NCBI GenBank assembly: GCA_902783245.1
Contig: CACZQF010000048.1
Location: forward strand, 1 to 52,375
Origin: an uncultured Spirochaetaceae bacterium
Lineage (GTDB): Bacteria > Spirochaetota > Spirochaetia > Treponematales > Treponemataceae
Reading direction: 5' to 3'
Length of the DNA stretch: 52,375 bases
The notes below the pieces were generated by a model that saw nothing but the letters and a program-made list of their open reading frames with translations, did not search any database and was not told the origin of the DNA. Below are positions 7,310-16,024 of this stretch, in pieces (the first letter of the stretch is position 1; the number at the start of each line of letters is the position of its first letter). The position numbers were made by a program, and so were the translations under genes.

Positions 7310-9032
7310 GCATATCCTCCGCATTTTTACCGATACTGAATTTTTCAAGCATGGATCTGGCATGTTCAAGGGATTCCGCTCCGGCAGGATCACCAGAAAG
7401 CATACGGGCAATCTCCTCCACACGGCGCTCACCGGTCACCGGATGGATATGAGACTGCATCACACCCTTGTTGACAGCTTTCTCCACCTTTATCTGATTA
7501 TCGGCATAAACTGCGATACTGGCCAGATGTGTTATGCATAAAATCTGTCTTTTTTCTGCAAGTTTTTTAATATGGCTGCCTACAGCAACGGCAACCTCGC
7601 CGCCGATACCGGTATCGATCTCATCAAAGATCATCGTCGGTACCATATCCGTCTCTGCGAATATCGTTTTAATGGCAAGCATTACGCGGGAAAGTTCGCC
7701 GCCGGAAGCAATCTTGGCAAGCGGCTGCAACGGAGAACCAGGATTAGCGCTGATACGAAATTCAACGTCATCCATACCGTACGACCCGCACTGCTGCTCA
7801 ACGGCAGTTCCCGGTTTTTCGGAAATACACACTTGAAATTTCGTGCTTCCCATACCGAGCGCTGCAAGCACTGTCTCAATCTGCTCCGACATTTTTACGG
7901 CGGCAGCGCTCCGCTGTGCGGAAAGCGACTTCGCGGCAGCATATACCTGCTTCATCAGGCTGTTGTACTGCGCCTGCAGCGCTTCCCTATTCTCTGCACC
8001 GCCGGTCAATTCAGCAAGCTGAGCCTCTGCATCAGCCTTGTAGGCAAGTACTTCGGCCACAGGAGCAGCGGAAGATGACGCATACTTTTTTTTGAGGCTG
8101 TACAGCAGTGCAAGCCTGTCCTGTACAGACGCAAGCCGTTCAGGATCAAATACAAGTGAGCGCTGATAATTTCCGATCTCATCCGCAATATCCGTAAGCT
8201 CATAAAACGAGTTTTCAATCCGGGAACCCGTGCCTGCCAGGTTTTTATCATACTGGCCGGCATGAGAAACGGCTCCTCGCAGCTTTTTAAGCAGGGAAAC
8301 GATTCCGCCCTCCCCGTCAAGCAGCGATGACATTTCTTCTACATCTGCATAGAGCTTTTCATATGAAGCGAGCTTAGATTCTTCTTCCTCAAGCCGCTCA
8401 TCCTCACCGGCCTGTATTTTGGCATCAGCGATTTCCTGAACGGCGAACGTCAGCATGTCGATTCTGCGCTCCCTGTCCTGCTGACCGGTACGCAGCTCCT
8501 CCAGCTTTTTCTGAACGGCTACGAGCTGTGCATACATACGGGTAAAATCAGCAACAGTCTGCTGCAGACCGGCCCAGTTATCCAAAAACACCCGGTGCTC
8601 AGCAACACGCATCAAAGACTGATGCTCATGCTGTCCGTGAATATCGATTAAAAACGAAGAGAATGCAGAAAGATCTGCCCGGGTCACCTGAACATCCTGA
8701 ATCCATGCACCGGATTTTCCGGTACTGCGGATGTACCGGCGAAGCAGGACACGGTCATTCTCAAGCTCAATGCCATGCTCATCCAGCCAGGCAAATGCTG
8801 CGGGCGAAACCGTTCCCGGCTTTATACAGAATGAAGCGGAAACGGACGCCTCAGTCTCTCCCGCACGTATCTGCTCTACACCAGCCTTTCCGCCGAGCAC
8901 AAAAGAAAGCGCACCTATCAGAATGGACTTACCGGCACCAGTTTCACCAGAAAGCACCGTGAATCCGTCTAAAAACTCTACGGAAAGCGAGTCTATCAGT
9001 GCAAAATTTTTAATATCAAGCTGCTCAAGCAT
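7302..9032 (-). CDS. recN: DNA repair ATPase RecN
   Basis: A 576-residue SMC-like protein that acts in double-strand-break repair and recombination in the cytoplasm. Walker A GETGAGKSIL lies near residue 30, central coiled-coil segments span roughly residues 150-370, then the ABC signature SGGELSRVMLA near 444 and Walker B PTMIFDEIDTGIGG near 467. Length fits the family (about 550-570). The ATG has the Shine-Dalgarno GGGAGG and overlaps the end of the NAD kinase gene by 8 bases. Confidence 0.96.
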   Translation of the reverse strand: MLEQLDIKNFALIDSLSVEFLDGFTVLSGETGAGKSILIGALSFVLGGKAGVEQIRAGETEASVSASFCIKPGTVSPAAFAWLDEHGIELENDRVLLRRYIRSTGKSGAWIQDVQVTRADLSAFSSFLIDIHGQHEHQSLMRVAEHRVFLDNWAGLQQTVADFTRMYAQLVAVQKKLEELRTGQQDRERRIDMLTFAVQEIADAKIQAGEDERLEEEESKLASYEKLYADVEEMSSLLDGEGGIVSLLKKLRGAVSHAGQYDKNLAGTGSRIENSFYELTDIADEIGNYQRSLVFDPERLASVQDRLALLYSLKKKYASSSAAPVAEVLAYKADAEAQLAELTGGAENREALQAQYNSLMKQVYAAAKSLSAQRSAAAVKMSEQIETVLAALGMGSTKFQVCISEKPGTAVEQQCGSYGMDDVEFRISANPGSPLQPLAKIASGGELSRVMLAIKTIFAETDMVPTMIFDEIDTGIGGEVAVAVGSHIKKLAEKRQILCITHLASIAVYADNQIKVEKAVNKGVMQSHIHPVTGERRVEEIARMLSGDPAGAESLEHARSMLEKFSIGKNAEDMHG

Positions 9033-9867
9033 GAGGACCTCCCGCCCAGTTGAATTTTGAGCGCAGCGCGGCGTAGAAATTCGGAACTGAACACCCGACC
9101 AGCAGCACTTTTTGCGGCGCCTTTGTGATGACCACAGAATCTCCGGATACTATATCAATCGTTTTTTGTCCGTCAGCAATCACCCGGGCAGACGGCGCAT
9201 GGTCAGGTAGAATGCTGACCACAAGCTCTCCCTCCGGATTGAATACGAGCGGACGGCTTGAAAGTGAAAAAGAATTAAGCGGAGTAAGTACAAAGGCATC
9301 CAGTTCCGGATCAACGATAGGACCGCCGGCTGAAACTGAATAGGCGGTGGATCCGGTTGCTGTTGCCGCAATAATGCCGTCAGCCTTATAATGTCCCAGC
9401 GGCGCACGGTTATAGACAACATCGAACGACATAGTCAGCGCACATTGCGTACTGGTAATCACGATATCATTAAGGCAATGGGAAAAAAAAGAAACCTTGC
9501 CATCATGGACAATCTCCGCCTGCATCATATTACGGCCGGTCGGCTTAATCTTTCCTGACAAAAAGTCTGAAAGCGGCTCCTCCCAGTTTTCTTTCTGAAC
9601 ACCGGCAATAAAACCGAACTGTCCAAGGTTAACCGGAAAAACTGGTATTCCTAATGGCGCACATCCTCGGGCAGCATAGAGAACAGAGCCGTCGCCTCCC
9701 AACGTAACAACAAAATCATATCCGCTGAATATTTCTTCGGAACTGTATTGATTGAGCTGACACTCAGTAACCGAAATTCCACGTGCATTCAGATACTCAA
9801 CGACACGGCTGCCTATACCGGCAGCCTCATCTTTATAGATATTTTCAAATACAAGACATTTTTTCAT
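9025..9867 (-). CDS. nadK: NAD kinase
   Basis: A 280-residue cytoplasmic enzyme that phosphorylates NAD to NADP. The diagnostic motif GGDGSVLYAARG lies near residue 57, followed by the conserved Asn-acidic site (LNDIVIT) and the nucleotide-binding TATGSTAYSVSAGGP. In the second motif Asn-Asp replaces the more usual Asn-Glu, a mild variation. The order nadK-recN, with overlapping ends, is common in bacteria and supports the call. A weak AGG lies upstream of the ATG. Confidence 0.95.
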   Translation of the reverse strand: MKKCLVFENIYKDEAAGIGSRVVEYLNARGISVTECQLNQYSSEEIFSGYDFVVTLGGDGSVLYAARGCAPLGIPVFPVNLGQFGFIAGVQKENWEEPLSDFLSGKIKPTGRNMMQAEIVHDGKVSFFSHCLNDIVITSTQCALTMSFDVVYNRAPLGHYKADGIIAATATGSTAYSVSAGGPIVDPELDAFVLTPLNSFSLSSRPLVFNPEGELVVSILPDHAPSARVIADGQKTIDIVSGDSVVITKAPQKVLLVGCSVPNFYAALRSKFNWAGGPHA

Positions 9868-9897
9868 ATCATACCTGCCGGTTCGGGCAGCCGTACA

Positions 9898-10995
9898 TCA
9901 GGGCAGCGTTCCCAGCACTTTTACGATTTTTGCAGCCTGCGTCTTTCCAAGACGCGGATACAGCGGGAACAGCACACATCTGAGTAAAAGCGCATGGGCC
10001 TTTTTACAGACAGGCGCAAGGGATTCGTCACGGCCTGCGATTACAGAATCCTCATATGCAGGCCGGATCTCTATGTCTTTTTTAGATGTGTACTGCTTTG
10101 CGTCCTTAAAACCGCCCGCAAGGATAACGGGGAATGCGCTTGCCGTTGTACCTTCATCAGCAGACCTGATATATGTTTTATTTTTACTGGAAAGCAAAGC
10201 CCGCAGGAACAAAGTGAACAGATCTTTGCGAACCGCCTCGTTACGTTTGTATTCTTTTATCTGCACATACGCAAGCGCGCTGTTAAGATCCGGCAGCAGA
10301 TCGATTAAAGGAGCTTCATCTATATACTTTTTAAGCACGATCCATTCCCGGCGTCCCGGAGCCATAAGCACGGCACCACCGCCGCCGGTAATAACATCAC
10401 GTTCTTCAAGCCCAAGAATAGCGAACATACCGAAACTGCCGGCTCTTGCATATTCCGCAGCGACAGGAACACTCTCAGCTCCACTTTCAGCAGAGCCTTC
10501 TGCCGTTGTATATGCACTGTCAGGAATATATGACGCACCTGCGCTTTGCGAGATATCTTCGATAAAGGGAACGCCGAGCGAGCGGATGCCGTCCATATCG
10601 GGCATAATTCCAAATGTTTCATGCAGGAGCAGGAATGTACCGCCTGCCTTCATGCCATCTGAAACGATCGCAGGGGTCACAAGACCGGTTCCGTCATCCA
10701 CATCAAGCACCAGAACCTTGTAGCCGAGCTTTTCTACCGCTGAAGCATGCCATGAGGGTGCAAGCGCCGACACCATGACTACAGCATCCGGCTGCAGCCC
10801 TGCAGCCTTGAGCGCATATTCCAATGCAACGGCAGGACTGCGGAAAGCAGCCGCACCGGAGCAGGAAAAAAAGTCTTTTACACCTTGAATCAGACGGGCA
10901 TTCAGTTCCCCAGGACCTATTCTCTCATCCACCATACATGTCAACACCGCATCCATTTCCTTTCTGCGGATTGTTGAGCTGAAAGTCCGAATCAT
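9898..10995 (-). CDS. DegT/DnrJ/EryC1-fold protein lacking the PLP lysine
   Basis: A 365-residue protein with the fold pattern of sugar aminotransferases of the DegT family. The PLP-ring Asp is kept (FIEDISQSAG, Asp147), and the glycine-rich GGGGAVL block and the C-terminal helix region are recognisable. In active members the internal aldimine Lys lies five residues after the Ser of the SF motif (SFxxxK). Here the sequence is SFGMFAILGLEERDVITGGGG, shown in parts as SFGMFA then GGGG, with Ala192 at the Lys position. Aminotransferase activity is therefore unlikely; it may be a pseudoenzyme. Shine-Dalgarno AAGG precedes the ATG. It lies between cheW and nadK. Confidence 0.7.
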   Translation of the reverse strand: MIRTFSSTIRRKEMDAVLTCMVDERIGPGELNARLIQGVKDFFSCSGAAAFRSPAVALEYALKAAGLQPDAVVMVSALAPSWHASAVEKLGYKVLVLDVDDGTGLVTPAIVSDGMKAGGTFLLLHETFGIMPDMDGIRSLGVPFIEDISQSAGASYIPDSAYTTAEGSAESGAESVPVAAEYARAGSFGMFAILGLEERDVITGGGGAVLMAPGRREWIVLKKYIDEAPLIDLLPDLNSALAYVQIKEYKRNEAVRKDLFTLFLRALLSSKNKTYIRSADEGTTASAFPVILAGGFKDAKQYTSKKDIEIRPAYEDSVIAGRDESLAPVCKKAHALLLRCVLFPLYPRLGKTQAAKIVKVLGTLP

Positions 10996-11018
10996 GTACT
11001 ACCTTAAAAAGGGTATCA

Positions 11019-11046
11019 CGAAAAACCCACTTTCGTGGCTTTTTCG
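11019..11046 (-). terminator. Terminator after cheW
   Basis: Inverted repeat CGAAAAAGCCAC / GTGGGTTTTTCG with a GAAA tetraloop and a single mismatch. The minus-strand arm ends in GTTTTTCG. It lies 14 bases past the cheW stop and before the DegT-like start. Confidence 0.75.
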
Positions 11047-11059
11047 AGGTTCCCCAAAA

Positions 11060-11539
11060 TTATTTTCCGATAATTTTCTGAAGTTCTTTGGGATTGAACA
11101 GCCGGTTTATATCAAGCATGATGATATAGCCGTTTTCCCGGCGGATAACGCCGCGGATATATTCAGTCCCGATACCGTTAAGCATCTGCGGAGGCTCTTT
11201 TACATCCTCAGGATTAATGGTAACGACACGGGCTATACGGTCAATGATAATACCAACCTTGTTACCCTGAATGTTCAGAATAATAAAACCGCCCTCAAAA
11301 TCTGATGATTCATCCTCAGGTACCTCAAGCTTCTTAAGGCGGAAACGTTTATGCAGATTGATTACAGGAATAATTTCACGGCGCAGGTTGAAAATACCTT
11401 CAACATAATATGGCGCGTTCGGTATCGGACGGACTTCGCTAAGTTTTACGATTTCTTTTACGTCCATGATATCAACACCATACAGTTCTTCACCGAGCTG
11501 AAAAGTTACCAATTGAAACTGAGAATCGCTGTCAGCCAT
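11060..11539 (-). CDS. cheW: Chemotaxis coupling protein CheW
   Basis: A 159-residue cytoplasmic scaffold that links chemoreceptors to the CheA kinase. The single CheW domain fills the protein: LVTFQLGEELYGVDIMDVKEI, the RPIPNAPYYVEGIFNLRREIIPVINL block (conserved NLR) and GIIIDRI. Length is typical. The ATG has a strong GGAGG. It appears to be a single-gene unit, with a terminator directly downstream and a moderate promoter candidate upstream. Confidence 0.96.
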   Translation of the reverse strand: MADSDSQFQLVTFQLGEELYGVDIMDVKEIVKLSEVRPIPNAPYYVEGIFNLRREIIPVINLHKRFRLKKLEVPEDESSDFEGGFIILNIQGNKVGIIIDRIARVVTINPEDVKEPPQMLNGIGTEYIRGVIRRENGYIIMLDINRLFNPKELQKIIGK

Positions 11540-11649
11540 ATTTCCTCCGTGCGTATAAAAACCGCAATCTTACCTAATAATAACGCGAAGAACTTTTTTA
11601 TCTCCGGCTTCAGCAGCCTAAAACCGGTTCGTTTTTCTCGCTTTCTATT

Positions 11650-11678
11650 AGGATACAACGAAAATCAACATTGTGCAA
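11650..11678 (-). promoter_or_regulatory. Weak promoter candidate for cheW
   Basis: TTGCAC (11673-11678), 17-base spacer, TATCCT (11650-11655) on the minus strand, about 104 bases ahead of the predicted start to the ATG. Both boxes are imperfect. Treponema flagellar and chemotaxis genes can also use other sigma factors, so this is tentative. Confidence 0.3.
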
Positions 11679-11700
11679 GGATTATTGCCACGTTTCACGG

Positions 11701-11722
11701 AAATCAACATACCTCGCCGCAG
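11701..11722. repeat. Dispersed 22-base intergenic repeat, copy 1
   Basis: AAATCAACATACCT then CGCCGCAG. It matches 30610-30631 at 21 of 22 bases. It lies in the gap between comF and cheW. Confidence 0.6.
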
Positions 11723-11750
11723 CATCCGCTCCCGCCGGGATTTGCACTGC

Positions 11751-12485
11751 TCACACGACCCTGCAGATTGCCGCCACATAAACCGTACGGACACCAAGCT
11801 CCTTAAGCAGGCGTGCACAGTGTTCCACGGTAGCACCCGTTGTGATGACATCATCTATCAGTACAGCAGTTTCTGGTAAAGCCCCATGAATCATACGGCG
11901 GATTACACGACGGCTTTTCAGACGGTATCTTCCAGCACCGGCGGCAAGCCGATGCTGTCTGCCCAGATTTTTCTGCTCTACCGCCGACACACATCTGAGC
12001 AGCGGCAGAACACAGTGACCGTATTGACGCGCAAGCGTCCTGCACAGGTCAGCTATCTGATCCCAGCCGGTTTTATATATTTTACCCGGCCGCGGAGGAA
12101 CCGGTACCAATGGTATACGCTGCCCCAGCCGGATAAGCTGCTCATGCATCACAAAGGCAAATGCAGAGGAAAGCCCCCGTCTTCCGTGGCCTTTCCATTC
12201 AAAAATACTGTTGCGGATCCATACATCATACATGAACAGCGGGAAAACCCTGTCCGCAGAAACAATGACAGGTATGGTCCTGCATTCCATACAGACTGCA
12301 ATTTCAGAAATCAGTATTTTTCCGCAGAACCTGCACCGCGAAACCGGCTGTACCGCAGTACGTGCCAGATCGTACAGGCATTCCCGGCACATACCATCCC
12401 CGCCGCAGGACTGGCCGCAACAGGCACACTGCTGCCCTGCTTTCAACACATGAACAAGCGGCTTTAGTAATTGTCTTATAAACAT
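11751..12485 (-). CDS. ComF-family phosphoribosyltransferase-like protein
   Basis: About 244 residues from ATG 12485. An N-terminal zinc ribbon with paired cysteines (CACC..CREC and CRFC..CMEC) is followed by a type I phosphoribosyltransferase fold ending in the PRPP-loop motif AVLIDDVITTGATVEHCA. In competent bacteria ComF supports natural transformation; its role in spirochaetes is unknown. No Shine-Dalgarno precedes either the ATG at 12485 or the upstream in-frame start at 12548, so the start is uncertain. It is separated from mutS by a terminator. Confidence 0.85.
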   Translation of the reverse strand: MFIRQLLKPLVHVLKAGQQCACCGQSCGGDGMCRECLYDLARTAVQPVSRCRFCGKILISEIAVCMECRTIPVIVSADRVFPLFMYDVWIRNSIFEWKGHGRRGLSSAFAFVMHEQLIRLGQRIPLVPVPPRPGKIYKTGWDQIADLCRTLARQYGHCVLPLLRCVSAVEQKNLGRQHRLAAGAGRYRLKSRRVIRRMIHGALPETAVLIDDVITTGATVEHCARLLKELGVRTVYVAAICRVV

Positions 12486-12616
12486 CACATCTAAAACATG
12501 CGCGGCAATCTGTAAAAAGATACGATAGTCAACCTGAAAAAAATACAATAGACCTGTACATATTACCGTCGGAAGTTTAACTATCAGTCAGTGTCACCTA
12601 GTCAGGAGTAATTGAA

Positions 12617-12651
12617 ACCACAAAAGAAACCGCAGAGCACCGGTGCCCTGC
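12617..12651 (-). terminator. Terminator after mutS
   Basis: GCAGGGCA / TGCTCTGC stem of 8 bp with one G-U pair and a CCGG loop (12632-12651), followed on the minus strand by GGTTTCTTTTG. It lies 18 bases past the mutS stop. The remaining bases to 12548 hold nothing I recognise. Confidence 0.6.
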
Positions 12652-12669
12652 AAACTATCGGATATTCCC

Positions 12670-15381
12670 TTATCTGCCGGAAAGCGTTTTTTTCCAGCGT
12701 GACAGGCACTGCAATGCAGCCATAGGAGTCATATTGTCAATGTCAGCCGAAAGGATTTCGTCCAGAACAATTTCTTCGTCACTAAAAAGTCCCGGTGCTT
12801 GCACCGATGCTTGCACTGAGGCATGCAGAACCTCAGGCGCAGATGGTACCGGTGCGCTTACAGGCGTTTCATCTGCAAGCAGCGGCTTTTCAGAGGCGAG
12901 ATCCTGAATATGAACCAATATATCATTCGCCCGGTCTATGACAGACTGCGGAATACCAGCCAGCCGGGCAACATGAATGCCATAGGAATTGGCGGCGGCA
13001 CCATTCTTGACGCGACGTAAAAAAACAACAGAACCGTTCTGCTCGGCAACATCCATACAGAGCAGCCGCAACGACGGATGCTGCATGCGGGTCAGCTCAT
13101 GATAATGCGTGGCAAACAATGTTTTACAGCCGACCGTATTCAGAAGATACTCTGACACCGCCCATGCAATGGAAAGGCCGTCCTCCGTAGAAGTTCCTCT
13201 GCCCACCTCATCCATAATAACAAGCGAACGCGGCGTAGCAGACCGCAGGATATGCGCAGTCTCCGTCATTTCAACTAAAAACGTAGATTCACCACGAGCA
13301 AGATTGTCGCTGGCACCGACCCTGCAAAAAATCCGGTCAACAGAGCCGATATGCGCACGCTTTGCCGGAACATAAGAGCCTGTCTGGGCCAAAAGCGTTA
13401 TAAGTGCATTCTGACGCAGATAGGTACTTTTTCCAGCCATATTTGGACCAGTAATAAGCGCAAATGCAACAGAGCCGTCATCCTGCCCCTGTCCTGCACT
13501 CTCACAGTTCAACTGCAGATCATTCGGAACGAACTCACCGGTAGGCATATGCTGTTCCACCACAGGGTGACGGCCTGCAATAACTTCATAACAGCAACTG
13601 TCGTCCACATCAGGCGCACACCAGTCATGCAGCAGCGCCGCATGCGCAAGCGAAGCGGTTGTATCAGTATATGCTATTTCACGGGATATCTGCATCAGAT
13701 ACGGAATATGCTCATGCAACGAATCTCTGATCTCCAGAAAGAGTCTTCGTTCTGTTTCAATGATTTTCGATCCCGCATCGTTCAAGTCATGCTCAAGCGT
13801 CTGTAATTTTTCCGTTGTATATCGTTCAGCATTCATTAAAGACCTGCGCATAATAAAATGCGCAGGAACTGCATCAAGTTTTCCTTTCGTCACTTCCAGA
13901 TAATAACCGGCATTCCTGTTATTTTTGATCTTCAGGTTTGAAATACCAGTTCTTGCCTTTTCTTCTTCCAGATAAGCATCAAGGATCTGATTAAAATTCG
14001 TAAGAAGATTACGGTACTGATCCAGCTCCGCAGACCAGCCCGGTTTTATAATGCCGCCATCAGTAAGTACAACCGCAGGATCGTCAAGGATCGCATTCTG
14101 TATCAGCGTAATTATGTTCCGGGCAGTGTCGTCCGCACACAAAGAGAATTCATACGGGGACAACAGCTGCCGCGTCTGCAACCATGCTGCCAAACTGGCT
14201 CTGAGCGCCTGCAGATCCTTAGCATGAGCACGATCCATGGCAATCCGTCCGGCAAGGCGTTCTATATCAAGAATACCCGCCATAGCATCGCGTACGCTTT
14301 TTAAAAGCGATCTGTTCTGAACGAACTGCCGCACATGATCCTGCCGGCAGTGTATCTGGGTACAGTCGGTCAGCGGCGAAAGAAGCCAGCTGCGCAGCAT
14401 ACGGTTTCCCATGGCAGTAACAGTATAGTTTACTGTCTCCAGTAAACTGTATTGAGCACTACCATCGCGCAGATTTGAGACAATCTCAAGATTTCTGCGG
14501 GAAGAATCATCGATGATAACGTATTCTGTGTCACGATATATGTGAATACCGCTGATATGCGGTACCGAAGTATTGGTTGTCTTTTCCAAATAATCAAGCA
14601 GGAATCCTGCAGGAGGAACTTCAGGAGAATTATCCTGCAGACCGAACGAATGTAAATTCGCTGTTTTAAACTGCTCAATAAGTTTTTTATATGACAGTTC
14701 AGGAGAAAAATCCCAGTCAGGATAAAAGGATACGGCAAGTCCGGGAACACCAGCCACAGCACTCTGTACAGTAGCATTATCTTTAAGGCTTTTTGGAAGC
14801 AGCAGCTCTCTAGGAATACACCGTCCCAGCTCCTTGGCAAAATTCTCCGCCATTAAGGACGCAGGCCATGAAGTGGCTGAAAAAGCGGATGTCGTAACAT
14901 CAATAAACGCAAATCCCGCCTTACCATGACTGATGCTCATTGCAGCCAGATAGTTATTTGCACTTCCATCAAGATACTCAGATTCCACTGCGGTTCCGGG
15001 CGTGATAATCTCAACAACCTTACGCTCCGTAAGCCCCTTACCATGTGCTATCTCACCAACCTGCTCACAGATAACAATTTTTTTGCCCAGACGCAGCAGC
15101 CGGGCAATATAAATCTTTGACGCATGATAGGGAATGCCGCACATAGGACAGTCTCCTCGATGAGTCAACGTCAGGTTCAGCAGCCGGGAGACCTCAACCG
15201 CATCATCATTGAACATCTCATAGAAATCTCCAAGTCTGAAAAACAAAACATCATGCGCATATTTATTTTTTATAGCCTGATACTGCTGCATCAATGGCGT
15301 AGCCGCGGTAGCACTGACAGCCGGGACAGCATCAGCTACGCCGGCAAATAAAGAGGCTTCAGTTTGAGAAGATTTGATCAT
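12670..15381 (-). CDS. mutS: DNA mismatch repair protein MutS
   Basis: A 903-residue mismatch-recognition ATPase. Domain I carries GDFYEMF (the Phe-x-Glu that stacks on the mismatch) near residue 51, preceded by an extension of about 30 residues. Connector, lever and clamp regions follow. The ATPase has Walker A GPNMAGKSTYL near residue 645 and Walker B/signature MDEVGRGTSTEDGLS. The segment before the C-terminal end is Pro/Ala/Val-rich, as in linkers of other MutS proteins. It starts 17 bases after the skp stop and is the last gene of the tamB-bamA-skp-mutS unit, with a terminator after it. Confidence 0.97.
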   Translation of the reverse strand: MIKSSQTEASLFAGVADAVPAVSATAATPLMQQYQAIKNKYAHDVLFFRLGDFYEMFNDDAVEVSRLLNLTLTHRGDCPMCGIPYHASKIYIARLLRLGKKIVICEQVGEIAHGKGLTERKVVEIITPGTAVESEYLDGSANNYLAAMSISHGKAGFAFIDVTTSAFSATSWPASLMAENFAKELGRCIPRELLLPKSLKDNATVQSAVAGVPGLAVSFYPDWDFSPELSYKKLIEQFKTANLHSFGLQDNSPEVPPAGFLLDYLEKTTNTSVPHISGIHIYRDTEYVIIDDSSRRNLEIVSNLRDGSAQYSLLETVNYTVTAMGNRMLRSWLLSPLTDCTQIHCRQDHVRQFVQNRSLLKSVRDAMAGILDIERLAGRIAMDRAHAKDLQALRASLAAWLQTRQLLSPYEFSLCADDTARNIITLIQNAILDDPAVVLTDGGIIKPGWSAELDQYRNLLTNFNQILDAYLEEEKARTGISNLKIKNNRNAGYYLEVTKGKLDAVPAHFIMRRSLMNAERYTTEKLQTLEHDLNDAGSKIIETERRLFLEIRDSLHEHIPYLMQISREIAYTDTTASLAHAALLHDWCAPDVDDSCCYEVIAGRHPVVEQHMPTGEFVPNDLQLNCESAGQGQDDGSVAFALITGPNMAGKSTYLRQNALITLLAQTGSYVPAKRAHIGSVDRIFCRVGASDNLARGESTFLVEMTETAHILRSATPRSLVIMDEVGRGTSTEDGLSIAWAVSEYLLNTVGCKTLFATHYHELTRMQHPSLRLLCMDVAEQNGSVVFLRRVKNGAAANSYGIHVARLAGIPQSVIDRANDILVHIQDLASEKPLLADETPVSAPVPSAPEVLHASVQASVQAPGLFSDEEIVLDEILSADIDNMTPMAALQCLSRWKKTLSGR

Positions 15382-15398
15382 GCCGCTTTACCACAAGG

Positions 15399-15932
15399 CT
15401 ACAGATTGAGCTCGCTGATGACTTTATCAGTGATGTCAACGGAAGGGCTGTACCAAAGAACTGCATTCGCCTGCTGCAGGCTCATAATCATGCTGTAACC
15501 TTCGCTTTCAGCTATGCGTCCGAGCGTTTCATACAGTTTCTGATAAAAGGCATCGGAACGCTGCAATGTATTTTTAAGCGTCTCAAGCTCGATATTCTTC
15601 GTATTAGCATACTCGCTCAGAAAATTAGATTTTTTGGTTATATCAGCTTCAACACGCAGTGCGGCCGCCTCGTTATCATTCTTTTCATAATCAAGCTTTT
15701 TTTTCTGAAGCTCCTGAAGTTCCTGCGTTCGCTTGTTAATTTCATTCTGAAACTCAGCCTTCTTGGACTCATAATTACGGACCGCGGCAGAATTTCTAAA
15801 ATATGACTGATACACTCTTGTCGTGTCAACAACTGCAAAACGAGTTATCTGCTGCGCGCTGATATCAGCACAGACAAAAAGTATACAAAAAGCAGCAAGC
15901 AACCAGTATTTCATATTCATATTCATCTTCAT
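15399..15932 (-). CDS. skp: OmpH/Skp-family periplasmic chaperone
   Basis: A 177-residue secreted protein. Signal peptide roughly residues 1-25 (MKYWLLAAFCILFVCADISAQ), shown here as its core, is followed by a short strand (FAVVDTTRVYQSYF) and long charged coiled-coil helices (residues about 40-120), the Skp tentacle layout, then a C-terminal strand. Skp binds unfolded outer-membrane proteins and hands them to BamA, whose gene is directly upstream. The start at 15932 is chosen from AAGGAG seven bases before the ATG; the ORF to 16019 would run into bamA. Confidence 0.9.
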   Translation of the reverse strand: MKMNMNMKYWLLAAFCILFVCADISAQQITRFAVVDTTRVYQSYFRNSAAVRNYESKKAEFQNEINKRTQELQELQKKKLDYEKNDNEAAALRVEADITKKSNFLSEYANTKNIELETLKNTLQRSDAFYQKLYETLGRIAESEGYSMIMSLQQANAVLWYSPSVDITDKVISELNL

Positions 15933-16024
15933 ACAAACACTCCTTATAAAGCCTCGGCGGCCATACTTTACATGCTCCGCATCAGCAGTTTTACAGACAA
16001 TGGAAAGCCATGCCTGCACAATGT

